DNA of 64,000 nucleotides from Apostichopus japonicus (GCF_037975245.1 NC_092566.1:13943001-14007000), one strand, 5' to 3'; counted from the stretch's first letter, positions 24,901 through 37,617 are shown. Notes: generated by a model from the sequence alone, not told the origin. A program made the numbers and translations.

Positions 24901-27900
24901 TGATAGATGAAGCCTGACTGCTTCGGTATTCTTCCTCTCTTGCTCAGAGTAATAGAACTTGCAAAGTATTAATATCAGACTATGATTTCTGCTGACAGCA
25001 ATTGTGTCCATTTTGTGATGGCAGGTGCATGTGGGGTACTATTGAGGGAATAGGAAGGGTGGGGTGCAGGGGGGGATGGGGGGTTAGTGGTGGAAGAAAG
25101 TGGTAGGATGCAAGCAGCGGTTGAGAGACTGAAACTAAGATAAATGTGTTTTTTATGTGATTTATAGCTTTCTCTTGTATGATGAGTAATTACCCAACAA
25201 GAGGTGAGTAGGAAGATTGGTTAATGAAAGTGCTTGGATGGCAGGAATCGAGGAAGAATAAATGACACCAATCACTTGCAATGAAAGAGGAAAGGGTCAG
25301 TGATTAGATGAAGGTGAAACATCTGTAAGGTTAGGAACATTCACCATACATGTGCTCACATTATGCACTGTCACAACAACTAGCGTCAACATTCACCAAC
25401 ATCAAAACAGGAACATCGACATGAACGTAGAGAGGATTGGCTCACATCACGATAAAATGAATACAATGCAAGTCAATAATGACAGGAATATATACAGGAA
25501 TACTGTACTAACCGACCATTTATAAGTCGATTGAAGTGACACACCAGAGAATGTTACTGCACATGTAACCAATATGTGTCACATCACTGTAAGATATGAA
25601 CTAAGTTGTGACTATCCAGCAAGCTACCATGCAGATAAAAATCACCAAACCCAGGATTCAGAGTGTGATTCAAACAATGACATGGCAGTTTTCTGAATGA
25701 CTCATTTACTCTAATGTTTAGTGACAAGTTCCATCGGTGTGATTCATATTACTTCAGAAAAAGTAGAAAAATTGAACCCTTTTGTCAATTTTTTTTGTCA
25801 CACTTCAGATATATGCAAAATAATTTAACACATGACAAATATCTTGCCGGAACATTGGTCGAAAGATTTCTTCAAATCGATCTTTGCAAGAATTTTCTGT
25901 GATTGGAATATTACAGAACATATTCCTATTCTATAATGTCATTGTTGTACTAGGTTCTTATTACGATTCTGACAGCCGATTCTGACAGCCGAATCAAAGC
26001 CTGGATTCCTGCTACAATGTTCATGCAAACTCAACACTCAAAAGTGTTACTCACATCTTCATCCTCTGTAACAGTGAGAGTAAGATCATGATGTAAAGAA
26101 ATAGATTTGAGGAGAAGAAGAAGAAGCAAAAGATACCCATTACCAATGCATAAGTCATGCAAGGTACGATGTCAAGTACGAAACTGTAAAGCAAAGATAT
26201 CTGCAAGCAGTGTAATTGCAGGGACTGAGGAGAATTTCCAGCACGACAGTGTAGACATTAACAATTTTTTTTTTATCTTTTTATTTATTCTTTATATATA
26301 TTTTTATGAATTAGGTAAATGTCTTCATTCCAGCCAGTTTCATAATGTGTTGTTTCCCTCTTGTGTATTTACTTCAGGACTTAACCACGAAGTACAGGGC
26401 GCACAATGTGAGGGAGCATTTCCATTACATTTAATGTCCTCGTACAAACTTGAAATTTTCTTAGTACAAGAAAACTGGACTTTGTGATGTAAACTGTGAA
26501 ACACCTTTTTTTCTTATTAAGCAGAACTTAAAGGTAGATAAAAAACCATTTTAAATTCACAGTTCTTTCTGATCACACAAGTTAATTAACAGACAAGGAA
26601 ATTTGGATGTGACACTTTTATGGACGTAAATGTTTGTAAAAATCGTATCAACTATGTTCTATTAATGAATACATACAATACTTGAGGGAAAATTAAGGTG
26701 AGAGTATTTATTCTTAAGACCTGGACAAGATCTGTATTTCCAAGGCAGGAATTTGTTAGTTGGTCTAAGCTAAGTCACCTCTACAACGATAGTTGATCCA
26801 AGCTAAGTCACCGATACAATGATAGTTGATCCAAGCTAAGTCACCGATACAACGATAGTTGGTCTAAGCTAAGTCACTGTTACAACGATTGTTGGTCTAA
26901 GCTAAGTCACAGCTACAACGATAGATGGTCTAAGCTAAGTCATGGCTACAACGATAGTTGGTCTAAGCTAAGTCACCGCTACAACGAGAGTTGGTCCAAG
27001 CTAAACACCACTACAACGATAGTTGATCTAAGCTTAGTCACTGCTACAACGAGAGTTGGTCTAAGCTATGTCACCGCTACAACGATAGTTGGTCTAAGCT
27101 AAGTCACAGCTACAACGATAGATGGTCTAAGCTAAGTCATGGCTACAACGATAGTTGATCCAAGCTAAGTCACCGCTACAACGATAGTTGATCCAAGCTA
27201 AGTCACCGATACAACGATAGTTGATCCAAGCTAAGTCACCGATACAACGATAGTTGGTCTAAGCTAAGTCACTGTTACAACGATTGTTGGTCTAAGCTAA
27301 GTCACAGCTACAACGATAGATGGTCTAAGCTAAGTCATGGCTACAACGATAGTTGGTCTAAGCTAAGTCACCGCTACAACGATAGTTGGTCCAAGCTAAA
27401 CACCACTACAACGATAGTTGGTCTAAGCTAAGTCACCGCGGCAACGCTAGTTGGTCTAAGCTAAGTCACCGCTACAACGATAGTTGGTCTAAGCTAAGTC
27501 ACCGCTGCAACGATAGTTGATACAAGCTAAGTTACCGCTACGATAGTTGATCCAAGCTATGGCACCGCTACAACGATAGTTGGTCTAAGCTTAGACACCG
27601 CTACAACGATAGATGGTCCAAGATAAACACCGCTACAATGATAGTTGGTGGAATCTAAGTCACCGCTGCAACAATTGTTGGTCTAAGCTTAGTCACCGCT
27701 ACAACAATAGTTGGTCTAAGCTAAGTCACTGCTTCAACGATAGTTGGTCTAAGCTAAGTCACCGCTACAACGATAGTTGGTCTAAGCTAAGTCACCGCTT
27801 CAACGATAGTTGGTCTAAGCTAAGTCACCGCTACAACGATAGTTGGTCTAAGCTAAGTCACCGCTGCAACGCTAGTTGGTCTAAGCTAAGTCACTGCTAC

Positions 27901-30900
27901 AACGATAGTTGGTCTAAGCTAAGTCACTGCTACAACGATAGTTGGTCTAAGCTAAGTCACCGCTACAATGATAGTTGGTCTAAGCTAAGTCACCGCGGCA
28001 ACGCTAGTTGGTCTAAGCTAAGTCACTGCTACAACGATAGTTGGTCTAAGCTAAGTCACCGCTTCAATGATAGTTGGTCTAAGCTAAGTCACTGCTACAA
28101 CGATAGTTGGTCTAAGCTAAGTCACCGCTACAATGATAGTGCAACAAATAATTACCTGATGCTCTGACGTTTTCTGAACGAGCTGTTACTGTCTGTAGAA
28201 AACTGTCAAAATCTTCCTCATCTTCGTTAGCCCTGAGGATAAAATGTATGATAATTCTTGACCGTTGGACTCGTAACTTGAGCCCTGTTTCACACCGATC
28301 ATGAGGAGAAAATTTCCACACTGATTGCACTTGGGAATTGTATATCACATATAATCCATACAATGTGAAACATAACCACTGACTTGTACAGTAATTTTTA
28401 CAGTTGAAACACAAATTTGATGTTTGCAACTATTTCTATCATCGATTGCTCAACATTCAAACACAGAGACTTTCTGTTTTGCAGTTATGACATATCTATA
28501 AACTCTTGCATGTTGCAAATGATGGGTTGCAAATTAGGGTAAACTCCATTGCACCTGCTGGAACCCCCCCCCCCCCCAATTGAATACCTGAAAAATGCTC
28601 AAATCAAATTTTTGTAGTATTACTTTCTGCTTCCAGACTGCAGTTATTTGATTTTGTTATACAGACTTTCCACAGATCAGAATCTTATTTACTTTCGTCT
28701 TGTTAATGTATCTGCTTTATTGGGGCATCTGCACAAGTTCACACTTTTACACAGTAACACCATTTTGAACAAAGGAATGATTGCTTCTGGACCCATCTCC
28801 TCATGTAAACATCCTGTAAAATGTCTCTTCCCTGTTACCTAACATCTCTGCAGTAAGGTTGATATACGTACATTCCATGCTCTGTTGTCTTCAGCCCATG
28901 ACTTCACAAAATTACTTTAATATTGATTGCCCCTCTCCTTCATAACACTATTCCCACCATCTATCATCTCTGCAGTAAGGTTGATATACGTACATTCCAT
29001 GCTCTGTTGTCTTCAGCCCATGACTTCTAAAAATTACTTTAATATTGATTTCTTTATATTCTTGTTACCCCCTCTCCTTCATAACACTATTCCCACCATC
29101 TAACATCTCTGCAGTAAGGTTGATATACGTACATTCCATGCTCTGTTGTCTTCAGCCCATGACTTCACAAAATTACTTTAATATTGATTTCTTTATATTC
29201 TTGTTACCCCCTCTCCTTCATAACACTATTCCCACCTTCTCATATCTCTGCAGTCAGGGTGATATCAATTACATGCACCCATTTTCACTGTCTTCAGTAA
29301 ATGACATCACAAATCTATTTTGATACCTGTTTTGTCATGTTCGTTTAACACTTCCCCCTCCTCATAACACTCCTCCACATTCATGTATCTCTGCCCAATC
29401 TAGGGTGATACATGTACAAGCTACAATCTCCATTGTCTTTGGCCCATGACTTCAAAATATCTTTAATATCGGTGTCACTATCTTCTTCAAAACACCCTCT
29501 ACCTCACTTTTGTAACACTCCTCTCACCTTCTCACATCTCTGCAGTAAGGTTGCATGCATTTCCACTGCCTTCAGTCAATGACATCACAATCTATTTTGA
29601 TACCTGCTCTTTTCATGTTTGTGTAACACTTCCCCCTCCTTATAACACTCCTCCACATTCATGTATCTCTGCCCAATCTAGGGTGATACATGTACAAGCT
29701 ACAATCTCCATTGTCTTTGGCCCATGACTTCAAAATATCTTTAATATCGGTGTCACTATCTTCTTCAAAACACCCTCTACCTCACTTTTGTAACACTCCT
29801 CTCACCTTCTCACATCTCTGCAGTAAGGTTGCACGCATTTCCACTGCCTTCAGTCAATGACATCAAAATCTATTTTGATACCTGCTCTTTTCATGTTTGT
29901 GTAACACTTCCCCCTCCTCATAACACTCCTCCTCATTCTCATATCTCTGCCCAATCAAGGGTGATATATCGTGTACATTCTCCGATCTCCATTGTCTTTG
30001 GCCCATGACTTCGAATATCTTTAATATCGGTGTCATAATCTTCTTGAAACACCTTCTACCTTACTTTTGTAACACTCCTCACACCTTCTGACATCTCTGC
30101 AGTAAGGTCGACATACTTACATGCTCCCATGCCCACTGTCATTCAGTTCATGATTCATTAATCTATTTCAATAGTACCTCCTTTGATATGTTTTTGTAAC
30201 CCTGCCCCTGATCCCTCCTCATAACACTCCTCCCATCTTCTGACATCTCTCCAATAAGGTTGACTTACTCATTTCCCAAGTCATTCAGTTCATGATTTCA
30301 TTAATCTATTCCATTTCCCCCCATTGATTTGTTTTTGTAACCCTGCCCCTTGATCCCTCCTCATAATACTCCTCTCACCTTCTGACATTTCTGCAAGACA
30401 GATCGACGTACTAACATGCTCCCATTTACACTGCCATTCAGCTCATGACTTCATTAATCTATTTCAATAGTACCTCCTTTGATATGTTTTTGGTAACCCT
30501 GCCCCTTCATCCCTCCTCATAACACTCCTCTCACCATTTTCTGACATCTCTACTTACATGCTCCAATCTCCATTGTCTCCAGCCCATGACTTGACTGATC
30601 CGTTTGATGTTGTTTTCTTTCTCTTCTGCTCTTCTAACCGTTTGGCTTGCTTGGCTATCCGGGCAGCTTCTCTATTAGCAGCGATGTAAGCTTCCTCCTC
30701 CAGACGGGTCCTCTCTTCTTCTTGATGAAGCTGCAGAAGTGTAAGATGAGAATGTTTGAAAAATTACATTTCATCTTGGGATTTTTAGAGAAATTACCAT
30801 CTCTGAAAAAATGAAATTGGTTGCTTGAGCTAAAAAAAAAAACATAAGATAATGCACACATGGCATAAAACATTAAGAGATGGCAAGTTTGTAGGAGGAT

Positions 30901-33900
30901 ATACAGTTGCAAAGTGTCCTTCCTTACCAGTATGGAACAATTCTAAATCTACAAAGTGCACCAAATTTGAAAACGCTGTCCCGCCCCGAATATGTCAGCC
31001 CTGATTATGGAGGTGGGGTGGGGGGGAGAAAGAGTTCATCAATAAATGACCCCTTACTGTGAAAACTGGAAACACTGAACACCACAGCTTGTTCAGAGAA
31101 GTAAAAACTTACTTTGAGTTATGTTCACAAAGTCAACACACAAAGGTTAATATGTTTTGACAATCTGGGGAACCTATGAGAGCTGATTCCTCTCCAGTTG
31201 CAAAACTATACCACACAAGAAATTGTCAAGGCATTTCCCTTGAATAGTATCTTAAATTTTGCGAGACAGTACCACTTCAAGGTGACATTCATTTAAATTA
31301 ATTTAATATTAATTTTTTCATTCATTTTACCTCTGCATCTATTTCAGCATCAACTCTCCTCTGATCCTCAACAAGTTTACTGAATTGTTTATTGATGAGA
31401 TGTTCCTTCTCAGACTTACTGACCACCTCTCTCTCATTCCCATCATCATTTTCCTAGAAGAAGAAAACGTAAAAAACAAAGGAATAGAAATAAAAAAACA
31501 AGAAATGCTATCATATAGTTAGGATTAAAAATACTGTGAAATGTTCTCAATATGTCAAAGAGAGAGCAGTTACTTTCAGTACATATGGGTCATTCCATAT
31601 CAAATCACCAAATTTTGGGGTATGTTGTAGTTCGACATCTTTGAAAAATTCCTAAATTTATTGTATGAGTGGACCACCATAAAATAAGCATATTCTGAAA
31701 ATTTCAGTTGCATTGCTTTACAATTGGCCGATTTAAAATTCTTTGAAATTTCGCAATTTGTCGCCACCATGACATTTTGGCATTTTCTTGATTTTTGAGG
31801 TCTCATTTCTCAGCAATTACACATTCTACTACCTTTCTATTACAGATGCCTATAGAGTCTAACCCATAGAACAGGAAAATAAAAAATTAGGCTACAAAAA
31901 TATTGTCTTGTGGAGTTAGGTCAACTTAAAAGTGTCAAAATATTCGATTTTTGTACTTTTCACTAAAAAATGTGCTATTTTGAGTGATGAATTGCTCCTA
32001 AACCATTGCTTCAGGGTACTTGATTCTTTCAGAGGTTATTATTTCTAGTATAAACATCTGGATTTGTTAACAGACAATGCCTGGTATACTATGTGACTAT
32101 ACCAAGCAATCATGTAGTGACTAGGTTTTATTCTTTTTTAATTTAGATTTACTTACATCTTCAATCAGATTGTCAAATTCAACAGCCACGTTGTAGTCTT
32201 TGTACCTCCCTGTGAAGTAACTTCTTGGCCTAGATTGAATGAAATTATTTATTAAAAAATAATGAGATTACAGAACAGAATATGAGAATCATATTGACTA
32301 TATTTTGAACAAAATGCGGTAAAGTTATGTCCTTGTAATACCATACTAACTGTAAGATCTTAGCTAAGCTCTAACATCAACCATATAAACTATGGTTGTA
32401 TCCTACTATTTAGGGTACAGTATATATATTACTTTTACAAAGTTGTAATTCAACATGTGTGCAGGCCGACAGCCCAGTGTTAATCGCTTTCCCAAATGCT
32501 AGGTCGTAAACAACATAATAATCTACTGCACATTGCTACAATGAACTGTGCATGCATTCAGCTAGGTCATCATCAACTAGGGCTGTCAGCCTTGATGAAT
32601 AAAAAGTTTATTACATTGTATTTGACAAACTTTGAAATTAGCCTCCTTTGGTGAAGGCCATAGTTTAAATTTCTGTGATATCACTGTCCAAGAGTTACAC
32701 TTAGCATTGGATCCCTCGACTTTTGTGAACTTCTTCCTTGTTACATCCCCTTACCTGAAGCATGTCATGAAAGGCTAATCGCTACATCAGGTAGCCAATG
32801 ATCTTGCATCATTATAGTTTATAAATCTCTGAATTAAGTATATATATTTATTAGTTGAAAGTGAAACGACTGTGAGTTAATTTAATCTTTTTTATTACTT
32901 TCGGCCCATTAATTTGAGTTGTAGACATTGTAATACATTATTTGTAAAATAATTTTTCTATGATCCAAGCCAGTTGAGTTTTCAGTTTTCTTTGTATGTG
33001 CCCTACTCTCTGAAAGACCAAACCGAGTGGTATTAACTGATCAACTTAAATCTCACAACTTCTTGTCCTAAAACGAACACCTTTATGCTTCAATGAATGT
33101 GATCTTTAAGCTTTGTTTTAACAACATGTAATTATCTCTTAAACACCTACTGTACAGCTCACTATACAGTTCATGTAAACATAATATACCACCTACTGTA
33201 CAGCTCACCATACAGTTCATGTAAACATAATATACCACCTACTAAACAGCTCACTATACAATTCATGTAAACATATTATACCACATACCGTATAGCACAC
33301 CATACAGTTCATGTAAACAAATTATACCACATACCTTACAGCACACCATACAGTTCATGTAATCATACTACACCACCTACTAAACAGCTCACCATACAGT
33401 TCATGTAAAAATACTATACCACCTAATGTACAGCTCACCATACAGTTCATGTAAACATACTATACCACCTACTATACAGCTCACCATACAGTTCATGTAA
33501 ACATATTATACCACATACCGTACAGCTAACCATACAGTTCATGTAAACAAATTATACCACATACCTTACAGCACACCATACAGTTCATGTAATCATACTA
33601 CACCACCTACTAAACAGCTCACCATACAGTTCATGTAAAAATACTATACCACCTAATGTACAGCTCACCATACAGTTCATGTAAACATACTATACCACCT
33701 ACTATACAGCTCACCATACAGTTCATGTAAAAATACTATACCACCTACTGTACAGCTCACCATACAGTTCAAGTAAACATATTATACCATATACCGTACA
33801 GCACACCATACAGTTCATGTAATCATACTATACCACCTACTGTTCAGCTCACCATACAGTTCAAGTAAAAAATCTAAATGAGGTTTAGCAGACACTAACC

Positions 33901-33940
33901 TTCTGGGTCTCCCAAACAGGGATGCCAGGCAGTTTCCCAT
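21950..33940 (-). CDS. AP1AR: AP-1 complex-associated regulatory protein (gadkin), 7 coding exons
   Basis: Exons in transcript order: 33940-33900, 32229-32157, 31453-31331, 30730-30558, 28232-28156, 24796-24698 and 22410-21950. All have GT-AG borders and consistent phase, giving 348 aa. The N-terminus MGNCLASLFGRPRR has Gly2 and Cys4, as expected for lipid anchoring of this family. Exon 2 carries YNVAVEFDNLIED. Exons 3-4 form a charged coiled coil (about 45-125; RTRLEEEAYIAANREAARIA). Exon 5 has DEEDFDSFL. Exon 6 has SWDEDAG. The last exon has EWEAEFVSAE (234-243), the best match to the vertebrate C-terminal motif, plus DPF at 215-217. Gadkin links AP-1 vesicles to kinesin and regulates Arp2/3; the role here is inferred from that family. 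Its C-terminal tail (DKFLEELDAEL) is longer than the vertebrate form as I know it. Introns 1, 4 and 5 begin with tandem arrays. Confidence 0.92.
23770..24095 (-). mobile_element. tRNA-derived SINE in AP1AR intron 6
   Basis: The minus strand begins near 24090 with ggtggccaattggctaaggc (A box), then a B-box-like gtgtcgattcat. The body includes words seen in many marine invertebrate and fish repeats (caaagcgctttacag and taacccctgggtggag on the plus strand). It ends in an AT-rich tail near 23770. The tRNA-Leu-like head is my reading of the A-box region. Confidence 0.7.
24130..24340 (+). repeat. Dispersed repeat, copy 1
   Basis: It contains ttttgtgttgcctctgagga, then actgaccaaatggtctaag, and a short palindromic core (ctaagtattagacttag). 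Related copies lie at 42415-42610 and 48180-48375. No terminal repeats or coding capacity are visible. Confidence 0.7.
26758..28140. repeat. 33-bp minisatellite in AP1AR intron 5, ~42 copies
   Basis: The unit is agttggtctaagctaagtca plus ccgctacaacgat, mostly exactly 33 bp. A higher-order duplication of about 395 bp links ~26844 to ~27240. The array stops about 15 bp from the exon 5 donor (28156/28155), so in the transcript it fills the start of intron 5. Because 33 bp is 11 codons, the 3' part is open on the plus strand (27613-28167, SWSKLSHRYND repeats). This is antisense to AP1AR and probably not a gene. Confidence 0.96.
28850..30557 (-). repeat. Tandem array derived from AP1AR exon 4 end and its donor (~12 units of 120-150 bp)
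   Basis: On the minus strand exon 4 ends with AAGTCATGGGCTGGAGAC, AATGGAGATTGGAGCAT, then GTAAGTAGAGATGTCAG. Diverged copies of this junction recur through intron 4. Examples are AAGTCATGGGCCAAAGACAA with TGGAGATTGTAGC at about 29721 and 29441, and AAGTCATGGGCTGAAGACAA at about 29157, 29017 and 28897. The plus-strand marker catgac/catgat sits near 30442, 30289, 30147, 30003, 29855, 29721, 29575, 29441, 29300, 29157, 29017 and 28897. Each unit is ~50 bp of exon plus ~90 bp of intron. Some keep donor-like GTTAGT, GTACAT or GTACGT. Alternating subtypes near 29300-29860 point to a later ~280-bp dimer expansion. Confidence 0.88.
33144..33869. repeat. 46-bp minisatellite in AP1AR intron 1, ~15-16 copies
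   Basis: The unit is about 46 bp: cagctcaccatacagttcat, gtaaacatactataccacc, tactgta. A higher-order pattern repeats around 33290-33480 and 33500-33720. The array ends about 30 bp from the exon 1 donor (33899), so it is at the very start of intron 1 in the transcript. Confidence 0.95.
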
Positions 33941-34821
33941 ATCTTGAGATGATAATAGAACCTTTTAAGGTTGCAATTTATAGTACTGTGTATAGATATA
34001 ATTTAATCTTCAGTTCATGCTGCTTAGTATCTATAGCTGGGATATGCACAATAGAAACTTCATCATCAAACATTCAGAACTGAGTGACTGGTATGGATTA
34101 TACTGTACTTTCCATGTGCACATTCCATCTTGTGACTGTTTCTGTAAAGGAAAGAAACATACTCAGAATTATTGCTATATTTCTTTTCTTCTTTTCTGTT
34201 CACCTGTCACTGTGGCACCATACAACTGCCTGGGCAATAGGTGTAGTTCTCAGTACATTTAGTGTTGGTAAATCTTGTACTATTGTCGATGCAGTATGTT
34301 TTATGGTGCAACCTACTGTAGGCTGGTTAACATTTAACTAAATGCATGTGAAATTCAAGTGGACAACTTTTAGCTGATAACCGCATTCATGGATTTGCAT
34401 AAAGGACAGACTTCAAAATAGTTTTCTTCTAGCCCTCTAAGGATAACATATAACATACTGAATCATATTATTAGTTTGCCCCAAGATTCTATCTGTATAC
34501 CTGAACATAAAACTTAAGTGACACTTTGTTCATGAGAAATTTCAAACTAGGCCTAGGCTATATGCATATACCCCCAACAAGTGACCAAGGCTACATAATG
34601 ATCTGGGCCTAAATGAATTAGCTTTCAAATTTTGATCTGAAATTTCAGCATAGCCAAAGTCTACCCGTTCTACTATTAAAGCCTATGCTATATCTGAACA
34701 ACATAAGGGTTCTTAACTTCTTACTAGATATTAGGACCCTTGTTAGAAACCCCAGTTTTGGCAATGAATTCTGATTACTCTGGCAGAATTGATGGTCAAT
34801 GCTTTGGTAAATTTGGTTTAA

Positions 34822-35186
34822 CGGTGTGAAGACTCGCGCAAAAAGAAACGTCTAATGCCGGTAATCTGACCTAGTTTCGAATGAGGTGTAACAGAAGTGT
34901 TAGACACCACCATCGATCCCAGAAAATACACCCACAGCTTGCTACCGTCGGTAATTAGACACTAGTGTACAGTCAGTACATACAGCTGTGGTCTATACCC
35001 ACAGCACTGAGCAATGTATAAACGATACAGCGATGGACATCTCAGGTCCAGCTAAAGATAACAAGGTATCACGTTTCATTACTGTCTGCATTTTGTAGCG
35101 ACACAAAAAAAACGTCACCTTGCAATCAACAGAAAGTTAACTTTTTCAGATGGCCGCACACGGTTTGGGACAAGTCTTCAATGCCT
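34822..35186 (-). mobile_element. TTAA-flanked MITE, copy 2 (inverted)
   Basis: This is a near full-length inverted copy of the element at 18728-19090. It starts after TTAA (34818-34821) with cggtgtgaagactcgcgc and ends tcttcaatgcctttt. The right TTAA has decayed. Internal words such as ggacatctcaggtccagcta and ccaccatcgatcccagaaaa match copy 1 reversed. It lies about 0.9 kb upstream of the AP1AR start codon. Confidence 0.85.
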
Positions 35187-35199
35187 TTTATTTGTGCAA

Positions 35200-37244
35200 T
35201 GTGTGTATTTTAATCTATTTTCGGTTTCCTGTGTCACGATCCTTTCCGCAAAACGAACTGTAGGTCTATGCACTGCTGCCCTGTGTACTACTGTCTGTGA
35301 ATTGTTAAGTAGCCTAGAACTTAGAAGTAACAATTAAATAACTTAGGCCTAGGCTATACACATTGTGTACTAAGCAGTACTGGTACTAGTAGTAGTAGTA
35401 CTAGTAGCTCTACTAAGTTAGGCAGTACTAGTAATGTATTACAACATCTGCTGTATGAAGAAGCGTACGTATTGCTCTGAAACTGAGTGTGAAACTGTAT
35501 GTAACGTCAGACTTGGTGACAAAACACTAATAATGGTAAAAGAAATAATTAATTATTCATAGTTTAAATTAATCTCACTTGTCTCGATTATTTGCTTGGT
35601 GATACATTACAATCCATGACTAATTTGGTTTTGATACTCTAAGATAAACAAAAACAATCGAAAAACTGATAACCAAATCGCAAAACTCACTTACATGATC
35701 CTATTCCCAAGCCTTGAACACTATACTGTTGACAAATATCCGCCTGACGAAAAAGGTATCCGTGTAAGGAACGCGAATATTGCATTAAAACAAGAGAACT
35801 ATTGCAGTATAATTATGTTTTGTCTGGGGTTGGGTTGGGTTAAATGGTGCATTTTTTAACAACATAATCAGCAGTTATTTTTACGACGCTTAAGCGAAGG
35901 GCTTATGGATTCCAACGTACACGTTTTGCCCGACAACAACTGTTATCGCCGACAAAAAGTCTATGAACAATTGAAAAAGCATTGACTCCTGTTTATTGTC
36001 ACAATCCGTCGAAATGTTTGCAAACAAATTGTGGAAAAAAGGTCGAAATTTCTAGATCAAATTTCGAGATAAAGTGTAGCAATGTTGAGATAAAACGTCA
36101 GGATTTCCGAGGAAAGTCACACGTTTATGGTTAAAATATGAGGTAGCACGTCGCGATTTTATGACAATGTCAAAATTGATGACGGTTTTGGATACAACAT
36201 CGATATTTTTACATAAAAGGTTGGCATCATGTAATAAAGCGTCACAAATTCGAGATCAACGAAATTTCGAGATCAATTTCCAGATTTCGGGAAAAAAACG
36301 TTACAATAAACGTAGCATGTATAACAAATAAGTTTCTACTGCAGAACGGCTTCAGTCCCCACCCCCCCCCCATCCCACCCATGTTTCGAAAGTTTTCTAC
36401 GTCACTGGCTAATCATTATAGCTACCTGCAATTGACCGGACGTGTTCCTATCAAGAAACCAGAACATGCATTGTGTACACATTTCGACTCTAACAGCGTG
36501 GTCGAACGTGTCAAAAAGCCGACCGGAATAAGAAGAAAACGTTCACTATATGCCTTTATTTCTTACATACAAACTATTGGTTGTCCCGGCCAGTTCGGAT
36601 ACAGGAGTTTTACTGCTGATATATAACTTGGTTTATCGAACATATGGTTCGGATGATTCTACAAAAGTTACAACTACTGGACAGCAGAATATGTATATGC
36701 CTAGATATACGATTTACCCATCTACATGATAACATTGCCATTATTCATTCATATTACATGTGCTCAGATACTACCAATTCCTTCCGAACAAACCATGTGA
36801 TCATAAAATCTACCCGACAACGTGTATGAATGATTGCTTGATGAAAATTTACAAGTGCCCGACAAATATTTTGCTGAAAACGTGATTCATTTTGCTGATA
36901 TACTGTTTGATTTACCCGGCAACAGTCGCTTTTATAAATAATTTCATGTGGAAAGGGGTGATGCACCCCCAGATCCCATCCCCTCAAAGTGACGCCCTTG
37001 TAGGGAAGGGTTACGTTGTTATCAGAGTGGGATTAGCATGAGTTGTACAACAGCGTACCAACGATTAGTTATCTTAAAACTGCATTAATTTGTTTCCACT
37101 AAATTTCAGTAGCCTGCATGACCTAAAAATAACCGCTGTAGAAACCGGTTTATTATTCTGAATCAAAAACATATATTGGAAGTATGTATGTTGGGAGGAC
37201 CCGACAACAGATCAAGAAGGACCATATGGATATCTAGATGAATT
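35200..37244. other. No gene seen; SINE 3' fragments
   Basis: Mostly featureless. About 35855-35930 (minus) and 37110-37160 (plus) carry the tail of the 9-kb SINE family (gcgtcgtaaaaataactgct and a diverged form). Near 36355-36410 a C-run followed by tctacgtcactggc looks like one hAT terminus, without a detected partner. Confidence 0.45.
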
Positions 37245-37252
37245 GCCAGTGG

Positions 37253-37617
37253 CAAGGGCGTAGGAACCGGGGGGGCTGGGGGGGCGCCAGCCCCCCCAGT
37301 GAAAAATGTGGAGGGGCGGAAGTATCATTCCGCCCCCCGCTCCGCAAGTCAGAAAACCCCTTTTTCATTTCCAAATGAGAAAAAAATCTCATTTGGAGCA
37401 CCAAATTGCATCTAAGGCCAGGTGAAAATACAAAATTAAATTTACAAAATGGAGTGGGTGTTGAAGTGTGCTATATTGCACCAAATTGCATCTGAGGCCA
37501 CCTGGAAATGCAAAAAATTCCAAAGGGGAGGGGGACACCCCCTCCCCTTAGACCCCTCCCCCAGGCCGGCCATCAGTCTTCAGCCCCCCCACTCAAAAGT
37601 ACCTTCCTACGCCACTG
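37253..37617. mobile_element. Non-autonomous hAT element, 365 bp, perfect 8-bp TSD
   Basis: Left end caagggcgtaggaaccgg; inverted right end cagtggcgtaggaaggta. TSD gccagtgg at 37245-37252 and 37618-37625. Same family as 55978-56511, sharing aaaaaaatctcatttggagc and aaattgcatctaaggccagg. Confidence 0.92.

Noticed and set aside
27613-28167. 184-codon ORF with SWSKLSHRYND repeats as a protein gene
   Set aside because: It is explained entirely by a 33-bp minisatellite lying in an AP1AR intron. There is no flanking unique coding sequence or promoter.
31587-32000. tcattccatatcaaatcacc segment in AP1AR intron 3 as a known repeat
   Set aside because: It looks familiar as a dispersed invertebrate repeat, but I could not find termini or a second copy in the window, so I did not call it.
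33144-33869. CRISPR-like regular repeat
   Set aside because: The units are head-to-tail with no unique spacers, in a eukaryotic intron; it is a minisatellite.
36381-36626. 81-codon ORF beginning MFRKFSTS
   Set aside because: It begins within a hAT-like terminus and shows no domain or splice partner.
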